From assembly GCF_963678635.1 (NCBI RefSeq), contig NC_087062.1, positions 6,500,193 through 6,564,192 on the forward strand: a DNA stretch of 64,000 nucleotides. The letters are read 5' to 3'. The translations under genes were made by a program, and so were the position numbers. Below the pieces are notes generated by a model, which was not told the DNA's origin, ran no database searches, and saw only the letters and a list, made by a program, of their open reading frames with translations. The DNA is from Symsagittifera roscoffensis (Eukaryota > Xenacoelomorpha > Acoela > Convolutidae). Of the stretch, positions 13,001 through 22,866 are shown piece after piece. Numbering within the stretch: position 1 is the first letter of the stretch; every line of letters starts with the position of its first letter.

Positions 13001-13714
13001 TGGATTTTCTGATTCCTGGTCTAAAAAATCCGTCTTCACCATCCCCAGTAAGTTTTTCAATGGATTTTCTGATTCCTGGTCTAAAAAGTCCGTCTTCACC
13101 ATCTCCAGTAAGTTTTTCAATAGATTTTCTGATTCCTGGTCTAAAAAGTCTGTCTTCACCATCTCCAGTAAGTTTTTCAATGGATTTTCTGATTCCTGGT
13201 CTAAAAGTCCGTCTTCACCATCTCCAGTAAGTTTTTCAATGGATTTTCTAATTCCTGGTCTAAAAAGTCCGTCTTCACCATCTCCAGTAAGTTTTTCAAT
13301 GGATTTTCTGATTCCTGGTCTAGAAAGTCCGTGTTCACCATCTCCAGTAAGTTTTTCAATGGATTTTCTGATTCCTGGTCTAAAAAGTCCGTCTTCATCA
13401 TCTCCAGTAAGTTTTTCAATCGATTTTCTGATTCCTGGTCTAAAAAGTCCGTCTTCACCATCTCCAGTAAGTTTTTCAATGGATTTTCTGATTCCTGGTC
13501 TAAAAAGTCCGTCTTCACCATCTCCAGTAAGTTTTTCAATGGATTTTCTGATTCCTGGTCTAAAAAGTCCGTCTTCGCCATCTCCAGTAAGTTTTTCAAT
13601 GGATTTTCTGATTCCTGGTCTAAAAGTCCGTCTTCACCATCTCCAGTAAGTTTTTCAATGGATTTTCTGATTCCTGGTCTAAAAGTCCATCTTCACCATC
13701 TCCAGTAAGTTTTT

Positions 13715-15028
13715 GTGCAGACTGAACTTTTTGCTTTATAAGTGGAGTAGAATTAAGTTGTTCATTCGATACGAAACATTTTTAGCGAGAAAATTGAATG
13801 TTTAGAGTGATAGGTTTCCTAAACTCTGTTGTATATATTTTTTCTTTGGGACAACTTATTGCAAATGGTGAAATCTGGCATTCTCCGAACTTGAAAAAAA
13901 AAGTTCAGTCCTTGAGACCAAATAAGGATTTTTTTTATAGATCTAATCGATTGAATCGTTTAATTCAGTAATTTTTGTCAACTGGTATCTGAAAAAAAAC
14001 GTTTCAATCATGCTCCTTGCGATTTGAACAATTTAAAAAAATTTAAAATTAAAGGAAGAAAAGTGGAAAAAGTTTCCGGATGGCTGAAACGAGCGGGATT
14101 ATTTTGCTCTGGATGCTCTTTGATTTTTTTTGCGTTTATAATAGTCAGTTAAATTAATTGGCTTCTTTTCATTTTCCCCCATTGAAATTCAAGATTGAAC
14201 ATATAATTTACGGGAGGCCATAATGTTATGAAATTTAGTTTGACGTAGAGAAGAGGGGCGGATATAGGATTTTCTCGAGGGGGGCGGGCGGATTTTCAAG
14301 AAAAAAATCGAAAATTTTGTCGACCTTTTTTAGGTCGATCAAATTGATTTTGAAAAAACAGGCTGAAAAAGGCTATATATATACCTATTTTGTACACATT
14401 ATATAGTACAACTTTCACAGTTTTTATTGTAATACTCTTGATACAAAGAATTTTATTGTAATACTCTTGGTACAATTGTAATTCTCTTGGTACTACTTGC
14501 GACAAATTCTCTTATGTTTGACGTTTGAATTATGTCTTCATAGGGGGAACATTTTTTTCTAGGTTCCCAAAGGGGGTATTTGAAGATATCCGAAATTTTA
14601 ATAAAAACAGAAATTGCAGTGTTTTTATATCACAAATTGCAGTGTCTAAAAAAAGGGAATTTGAGCAAAATTTGATTGTCTGAGGGCACTCTAGAAATGC
14701 CAACTTAAGTTTAGAGTCAACTTATGCTTAATTGCGATTAGAAACTGATTTTGACTCATTAACAAAAGTTTTACATCAGTTTGATAAATTGAGTACTTTT
14801 TTAATTCGGCCAAAAATAGTTTTATTATTGCCGTAATAATAGATAAAATAATTTTGAATGATACTTTGGCATTGTGAATTGGCTTGCTTTTAACCAATCA
14901 AGTGCAAACAAATTTGTTTCTCTTCACTTATTCCTAGATTTCCAAATTTGGGTCGAATAAGGAAAACCCGACCTTTGGGCAAAAAATGTTTCATGGTAAT
15001 TCTGATTTTAGTTTTTTTTTTGTTTCAG
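13715..15028. other. Gene-free interval between satellite and exon 1
   Basis: This is AT-rich sequence with no convincing coding exon on either strand. The only recognisable piece is an end fragment of the hAT-like MITE at 14253-14367. If the gene model is right, this is intron sequence just upstream of the first exon seen in the window. Confidence 0.5.
14253..14367 (+). mobile_element. hAT-like MITE, 5' end fragment
   Basis: The sequence aggggcggatataggatttt, then ctcgagggggg, then 'ttaggtcgatcaaattgattttg', follows the order at the left end of the complete element at 48009-48426. Only the first ~115 bp are present and there is no matching right end, so this is a truncated copy. Confidence 0.7.
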
Positions 15029-15083
15029 CACGAGCAGTTCATCTCGACCAAAGGAACACGCGCTGTCGAGTCAGATGACGAAG
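15029..15083 (+). CDS. Dynein-like gene, exon 1 of window
   Basis: This is a 55-nt exon between a strong acceptor (ttttttttgtttcag) and donor GTCAGT. It reads HEQFISTKG...VESDDE and ends in phase 1, which fits exon 2 to give ESDDED-EDNGS, a continuous acidic run. It has an acceptor and no start codon, so upstream exons must exist. The link across 14.6 kb rests on phase and composition only; an unseen exon between is possible. Confidence 0.6.
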
Positions 15084-18000
15084 GTCAGTTATACAATCCT
15101 CATCCATATCATGTGTTATATTACAAGTTCTTTTTCAAACGCTCGAACTTTAGTGAGCGTTAGCAGATGCGGATTTAGGGGGGACGTCCCCCCTTTCCTC
15201 AGGGACTTGACCCCCTACCCCCTGCCGACCCAAAGGGTCCCCCTTTATACTATTTTGAGACATCCATTTTTGGTTGACTGACCTTAAAATTTTTCTAAAG
15301 GTGCCTTTGGCGCCAATCGTTCCTAATTTTGAGGGGGGAGCGCGCGCCGAAAAAACGCGACTTTTTGGTCGGAATTTTCCAAAAAATGCCTGAAAACGTT
15401 TTTTTGGCCTTTTTTCAGAAATTTGCCTGGCGCGCAGAAAATGAAAAGTTTGGTCAAATTTCGGTCTTTATAGTGATTTAGGAGTGATTTCCTAGATCCG
15501 CGCCTGTGCGTTAGTGTTATAGTACGATTTTTTTTCTAATCTAAACCGCAAATATTGATGCCCTTTTTGAAGCACCTTTAAGGCTTTTTGATAGCATGTG
15601 CTTTGACATTCGAATAGTAATAAGTTAACACAGTTGATGCATTTTTAATTCATCAAATGAACCGAAAAAAGTTATTTGTTTCAAACAACAGAATAATCAT
15701 AAAAACTCGATTTCAGAACTTTTCTAACTCAATATATCTCGCAATTTTTTGAAATGCATATTTTGTACATAATGTGGTTTCATGCGTTGCGATTTGTTAT
15801 TTGCAAAATTAGCGTGGATGCCTTCAGTTTTTTATACGTTGATTAAATAATAATGGTTGTCAAAATTCGTTGTTTTTTTTCATAAGAATTTTGTCATAAT
15901 TTTTATTTTTTAGTTATAAGCGGATGGTTCATATCTGCATTAAACTATCCGCTTAATATGCTTGCCATTATGGGGTGCTATGATGGCAAAGACCAGTTTT
16001 TAGATGTTTTATTCATTAAATCTTCAGTTCTAATTTATTTAATTGATCTGCTATTTTCAATCACGTTTCTTTTGAAAATTTTAAGTTCTGAAAACATCAA
16101 TTTTTTGTTTCGATTTTTGTGTTTCGTAAATTAATAAATATGCGACAAAATTGAAAGTTTTTATTTCAGAAAGTTTTTTTAAAATTTTGTGCATTCGTAG
16201 TTACCATAATAAAAGACATTCGAAACGTTTTTGATATTTTGTCCAATTTTCATGTTCTCTTGAAAAAAATTGGCTATCTTAGAATTTTTCTTGTATGATA
16301 GAGTTAAGATACCAAAATTTCCTTACAAATCTTATAAGAAGCTCTGTGATAGAGGAATTTTTGTGGGAATTTTCAACCCTGGAATACAAAGTTGAATTTC
16401 TCCATACAACGGTGGACTATGTGGCACCAGATGGTTCAAAATCTCAAATAAATTGCGGAAATCTCAAAGAAAGCGCATAAATCCAGTCTATCAAAATTAT
16501 TATTGACTGATAAGAAAATCATCAGATACATGAACTTTCACATAATGTGAAATCGAAGCAGGCTATTGGGAAAAAAAACCTGGATAAAGCTAAAAAAAAT
16601 CTAACTTAGGAGGAGGATGTTATTTTTTTCTGAAAACCGTATACTTTTGAGAATACCGTTTTAAAAAAAATAGAAAAACAAAACCAAAAATTGATTCTAT
16701 ATCTGCACGAATTGTACAGAAAGACTGCTGTGCTGTTATAATTCATTTTCTGTTGAAGCTTTCTTCTAATTGGCTGAAAAATCGAACTCAGAACCAAGTT
16801 AACATCCTCCCCTAAATCTATTTGAGGGCGGTAGTGGGGAGGGGGGGGGGGGTTAGAATGTTAGCATGGTCCGAAAAAACTTCAACATTCAGTCTCTCCA
16901 TCTCGAAATTGCCACCCTTTAGCTCAAATTACACCCGCGTTTTGTTGAAGAAAGTAACATCAATTTCAAAAGTTACTTAGCAAAAAGTAGACGGGTCATA
17001 AAGTAGACAATGCATAAATCAATCAGTATCGAGATAAGAAAACGAGGCTTTTTTCCTTCCATCATCCCCCACCTAACTTTTGCAGTTATTTTTTTGTTAA
17101 CATTGTCCTATTGTTAAATAAAATGACGTTTGGACTGGTAACCCGCACTGACAAAAATGATTTCGGAACGATTTAATTTGATTTTAAATCGGTTCAAATC
17201 GATTAAAAATGTACATTTAACGAGTTTAAATGGATTTTAAATTGATCTTTTTGAAAATTTTCAATCGATTTTAGTGTCTAAAAAATCGATTTGGATTGAT
17301 TTTCCGACTCACTAAAATCCATCCGAAACTCACTTAAATCCATCTTAAATCGATTTAAATCGATCTTATTTGAAAATTTTGGATCAATTTGAGTGTTTTA
17401 AAAATCTATTTAAATCGATTTGAATGGATTTTCAGAGTCACTAAAATCATTTTTTTTGCGAACACGGCAAAAAAACATACCCTTTGAAAAAACTGTTGGA
17501 ATTTTTTATTCTCGATTTTTTAAAAATAAACACTCGTGCCAGATGTTATAGAATTCAATAAAATGATCCACATAAGTCAGATTTTAGGCTCGAAAATAGA
17601 TAATGCAATTATAGAAAATGTAAATTGTAAATTTTGCAAAATCCTGTGTAACAAACAAGAAAAGGGTCAGAATAAATTAAAATTTGATCACATTAAACTG
17701 ATAAATCTCGAATGAAAAAAAATCGATTTTAATCTATTTAAATCCGCTTTAATCCCCCCTTAAAAATAAAAACAAATTCAGACCGAAAAATGCATTTAAA
17801 TTGATTTAAAATCGATTTGGATCAATTTTTTTAGCTGGGATTTAAGATCAATTTAAATCGATTTTAAATCGATCCAAATCAATCTTCATCTTTTTATTCA
17901 ATCTTCGTACTTTTTTCATACTAAAATCGATCTAAATTTAAGTAACGTGTTTTTTTCATACTAAAATTGATCAAAATTTAATCAACTTACTTTTTTCATA

Positions 18001-21000
18001 CTAAAATAGATTCTATTCCATTTTTGTCAGTGCGGGAAGTCTATTACAAATATGTTTGGTTTTCATGAATAACCCTGTAAAACCCCTCGTTACACCATAA
18101 AATTGATGCTTATGTGGAATGGGGAAGAAAGGTAAAAAGAGCAGAAAACAAATAAACGCAAGAAAGTTTTAATGTCATTTTTTCTTTTTATATAATCCAT
18201 TAGTAATGAATTATAATGCATTTTGTTTTTGCGAGAAAAATCCCGCACCGAGCGCCCAAAGATTCTAATCGATTATAATGGATTCCCGAGACAAAAATAA
18301 TCGATTATAATCCATTACAGATGTAAAGTTCAGACCACGAAATTGATTATATAGCCATAACACGTAGCATTTACACTAAACAGGAAATGAGATAATTTTG
18401 AACAAAATTGTAAATTTCATGAATAACCAACCCCTCGAAAAAATCCATTATAATCGATTATAATCGATTATAATGGATTTTATTGGGATAAAAAATATAA
18501 GGATTATAATCCATTTTTAATGGATTATAATCGATTATTTTGTCATTTTATAGATGCTGACCATATTACGACAATATAATCGATTATGATCCATGGGCGC
18601 TCGGTGCGGGATGGATTTAAATCCATTTTTAGTCCAATTCTGTTGTCTGAGCGTAACATGGGAATCGATTATGTTTAGACCACAAAAATCCATTATAATC
18701 GATTTGTTTTCAGTTTTCTTAAATGCGGGGGTTATTGTGCAAGTAGGACAGAATGTTCCGACAGAATGTTCCGTTTTAAAAAAAAACACATAAAAGGTTT
18801 TTCTACTTTTATAGTACCTACTTTTATAATGCACTCCTTTTCTACTTTAATACTACTCCCCCCCATTCTGAAACTATTTTTGCCACGCCTCACATATGCA
18901 TCGATTTTACGTTGTAACCGACGACGTAGTTTTGCAAGGTTAAATATGAAGAATAAATATATTTCTCATAGCCTAATTTGTCCGGCTCTTTTTCCTTCCC
19001 CCCCCCCCCCCCACCTGCAATTTTTTACATGTAAATTTATTGACCACATTGTCCGATTGTTATGAAAATTTATTGTGAGGTGGGGGGGGGGGGGGGAAGG
19101 AAAAAGAGCCATTTGTCCGAAATTCCAATTTTTGTAACAATCCGACAATGTGAACAAAAAAGTTTTGGTAAAAATTTGTAGGTGGGCGGTTAAAGAAAAG
19201 AGAGTCTTTCATGCAAAATGCTGATGAACATTTCTTTCATGCAAAATGCCGTGTGAACAATTGTTAAACAGCTTAATTTTGTAATTTTTGGAGGGGGTGA
19301 GAAACTGGAAAAGAGCCGTAAAATATTTATGGATCGAGGTCTTACTATACTAGATACAATAATGTAAGGTATGAAAGAATCGCAAAATATATGTCCAGAC
19401 CAGGATTCGAACCTGGGTTATTGCGGCCACAACGCAATGTCCTAACCACTAGACGATCTGGACCGATTAGCAATGAATAATTGCGTGATATCAACTGAGC
19501 GGTGTACAAGAGTCATGCTTCATTTACAAATATGGCTTCATTTACTACGCAAGTTAAATAGGTTAGAATAATGCATTGTCGGATTTGGATGTGTATTAGA
19601 ACTCATTCAAGGTGATAAGTATAAGTATAAGACGATAAGATAACGGATATCAAGTTGCATGGCACTGAAATAGTGATTGATAGTGCCGATTCGTTCAAGG
19701 TACAACTATGGTACAATTGTTTCGCCTTCCCCCCACCTCACATAAGGGCTCTTTTTCCTAACCACCAAGCCCCCCCCCCCCCCCCCCTACTCCCAACACG
19801 CCACACTCATAAGCATCAATTTTTACACACTCAAGCCTTATTATTAGTCCGCATGCCAATTTTTGTAACAATCGGACAACGTAGACAAAATTTTACCTGT
19901 AAAAATTGGCAGGTGGGGGGAAAAGGAAAAAGTCCACATAAGCATCATTTTTATGGGGTAACGAGCGGTTTTACAGGTATATTCGGCTCTTTTTCCTCCC
20001 CCCCCCCCCCACCTCACTCAAACATGAACTTTATGGTCTAACAAGTGGTTTTACGAGGTTTATTATGATGACAAAATATGTTTGTCATGGCCTAATTAGT
20101 CTGCATGTCAATTTTCATGACAATCGGACAAAGTGAACAGTAACTTCATATATAAAAACTAGCAGGTGGGGGGAAAAGGAAAAAGAGCCATATTCACCAC
20201 ACATTTCGCCCCTCGCTCATTTCGCCCCACATGAAAATATTGGCACATTTCGCCCCACACATTTCGCCCCTCAAATCGTGAGCTGAGAAAGCGGCTGTTA
20301 ATTAACGGTGTAACAAGACTGCTCGTATCAGCGCAAAGCCCTGAATGTTCCGACTGCCTTTTAAGGTATATCGAGCAGTAATAACATTAAAAAAAGTAAA
20401 TGAAATAAAACAAAATGAAAAAAAAAAATTTCTAAAATTTGAAATTTTTTATTAAAATCATCCCCCCACACGCCATACAAAGTACAAAAGGATAGAATTC
20501 GCTCCTTGTAACAAATCAATTGTGGCAAATAAGCTTCTTTCAACCAATTTGGAACAATTTCTAAGAGGGATTAACTCTCCGCTTACGCGTTAATAGCGCG
20601 AAATATATCACGCGTTAATTGTCCCAAATTGGCCAAAATGGCAATCTCTTAACCCCCGCAACTTTACGAAAAATGGTCACAGATAAAATATCTTTTCAAA
20701 TTTGAGCTCAAGACAACAATACCTTTCGAATGATATAAAAAAATTCCGTCAAAAATGGCTAGTTAAAAAGTCGAAATTTGTCTGAAGAAAAAAAAACCCA
20801 CCCCGAGCACAAATATTCCGTTACTTTCGTATCGAAAGTCGGAACAATAAGTTGGCAAAACGTGCGAGGATTAAATGTGTGAAACTATTAGGGGCGTAAT
20901 GTGTGTGGGGCGAAACGTGGAACATTCGGTGTTACAAGGTAATGTATGAAGACCAAATATGTTTGTCATTGCCTTAGTTAGACTGCATGCCAGTTTTTGT

Positions 21001-22832
21001 TCCGAGTTTCGATACGAAAGTAACGGAATATTTGTGCTCGGGGTGGGTTTTTTTTCTTCAGACAAATTTCGACTTTTTAACTAGCCATTTTTGACGGAAT
21101 TTTTTTATATCATTCGAAAGGTATTGTTGTCCTGAGCTCAAATTTGAAAAGATATTTTACCTGTGATCATTTTTCGTAAAGTTACGGGGCTTAAAGATTG
21201 CAATTTGGGACAATTAACGCCCCACATGAAAATATTGGCACATTTCGCCCCACACATTTCGCCCCTCAAATCGTGAGCTGAGAAAGCGGCTGTTAATAAA
21301 CGGTGTAACAAGACTGCTCGTATCAGCGCAAAGCCCTGAATGTTCCGACTGCCTTTTAAGGTATATCGAGCAGTAATAACATTTAAAAAAATAAATGAAA
21401 TAAAACAAAATGAAAAAAAAATTTATAGAATTTGAAATTTTTTATTAAAATCATCCCCCCACACGCCATACAAAGTACAAAAGGATAGAATTCGCTCCTT
21501 GTAACAAATCAATTGTGGCAAATAAGCTTCTTTCAACCAATTTGGAACAATTTCTAAGAGGGATTAACTCTCCGCTTACGCGTTAATAGCGCGAAATATA
21601 TCACGCGTTAATTGTCCCAAACTGGCCAAAATGGCAATCTCTTAACCCCCGCAACTTTACGAAAAATGGTCACAGATAAAATATCTTTTCAAATTTGAGC
21701 TCAAGACAACAATACCTTTCGAATGATATAAAAAAATTCCGTCAAAAATGGCTAGTTAAAAAGTCGAAATTTGTCTGAAGAAAAAAAAACCCACCCCGAG
21801 CACAAATATTCCGTTACTTTCGTATCGAAAGTCGGAACAATAAGTTGGCAAAACGTGCGAGGATTAAATGTGTGAAACTATTAGGGGCGTAATGTGTGTG
21901 GGGCGAAACGTGGAACATTCGGTGTTACAAGCTAATGTATGAAGACCAAATATGTTTGTCATTGCCTTGGTTAGACTGCATGCCAGTTTTTGTTCCGAGT
22001 TTCGATACGAAAGTAACGGAATATTTGTGCTCGGGGTGGTTTTTTTTTCTTCAGACAAATTTCGACTTTTTAACTAGCCATTTTTGACGGAATTTTTTTC
22101 TATCATTCGAAAGGTATTGTTGTCCTGAGCTCAAATTTGAAAAGATATTTTACCTGTGATCATTTTTCGTAAAGTTACGGGGCTTAAAGATTGCAATTTG
22201 GGACAATTAACGCGCGATATATTTTGCGCTATTAACGCGTAAGCGGAGAGTTAATACGTTTTAGAAATCGTTCCAAATTGGTTAAAAGATGCTTATTTGC
22301 CATAATTGCTTTGTTACGAAGAGCGAAATCTATCCTCTTGTAATTTATATGGCGCGTGGGGATGATTTTCATAAAAAGTTTCAAATTTTAGAAAAAAAAT
22401 TTTTCATTTTGTTTTATTTCAATGAATTTTTTAAGGTTATTACTGCTCCATAAACCTTAAAAGGCAGTCGGAACATTCAGGGCTTCGACCTGATACGAGC
22501 AGTTTTGTCTATTTTTGCTAAAAAACGGACTATGAACAGTAAGCTTACTAGTAAAATTTCGCAAGTGGTTGGAAAAGAAAAAAGAGCGTAGTAAGAGACG
22601 ATAGAGGGATCATCCCCAAAATTTGCAGCAGCCAAATTTTGGGGATGAATAATGTTTCTCGCCCATAATTTTTCGCTAATCAACCGCACAATCCCCCCCT
22701 AAGTCACCAACAGTAGAATGTCACTTCTAGCCACTTTTAATTTTGAAAATTAAAAGTAGAAGTACAGTGCTGATTTGAATGAACCGGTCAAAACGAACAA
22801 AATTTGAAATTTTAAACGCGTTTTTCTGAAAC

Positions 22833-22866
<34 letters not shown>

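Larger units (their letters stand above)
456..13714. repeat. Tandem satellite array, 59/60-bp monomer, about 220 copies
   Basis: The same 60-bp unit is repeated without interruption for 13.2 kb. A monomer can be read as gtaagtttttcaatgg, attttctgattcctgg, tctaaaaag, tccgtcttcaccatctcca. A minority class is 59 bp because tctaaaaag has lost one A. Monomers differ by recurrent single-base variants: caatAgatt, caatCgatt, ttctAattc, ctaGaaag, ctaaaCag, catcCcc, and cttcGg in place of ctccag. No other sequence interrupts the array. Because 60 is divisible by 3, two plus frames and one minus frame stay open over long runs, but the variants change amino acids freely, so I do not call it coding. The array ends abruptly inside a monomer at gtaagttttt before 'gtgcagactg'. 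It probably lies in an intron of the dynein-like gene that continues from 15029. Confidence 0.97.
20222..22213. repeat. Tandem duplication of about 995 bp of a nested transposon block
   Basis: The segment 20222-21219 is followed head-to-tail by 21220-22213, matching almost base for base (differences mainly in A-run lengths, ttaattaacgg/ttaataaacgg, and a few substitutions). The junction at 21219/21220 joins 'gggacaattaacg' of a plus-strand hairpin element directly to 'ccccacatgaaaatattgg' of the CACATTTCGCCCC element. The unit contains a minus and a truncated plus hairpin element, so both insertions predate the duplication. Confidence 0.9.

Noticed and set aside
456-13714. Long open frames through the satellite on both strands, giving 20-residue repeat proteins (plus MDFLIPGLKSPSSPSPVSFS; minus MVKTDFLDQESENPLKNLLE)
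   Set aside because: A 60-bp period keeps any stop-free frame open automatically. The recurrent variants change residues freely (P to L or R, E to G or K, F to C), the 59-bp monomers shift the frame repeatedly, and there is no start, promoter or non-repeat domain attached. The frames look like a by-product of period length.
456-13714. Possible CRISPR array
   Set aside because: There are direct repeats but no unique spacers: the whole 60-bp unit is conserved, and the context is eukaryotic.
21864-22058. Repeated short minus-strand frame starting MSEEKKxTPSTN, also near 20871 and, on the plus strand, 33301 (MSGEKKTHPSTN)
   Set aside because: The frames lie in the hairpin-ended elements and their MITE hosts, are short and not preserved in other copies; they are by-products of repeat sequence.
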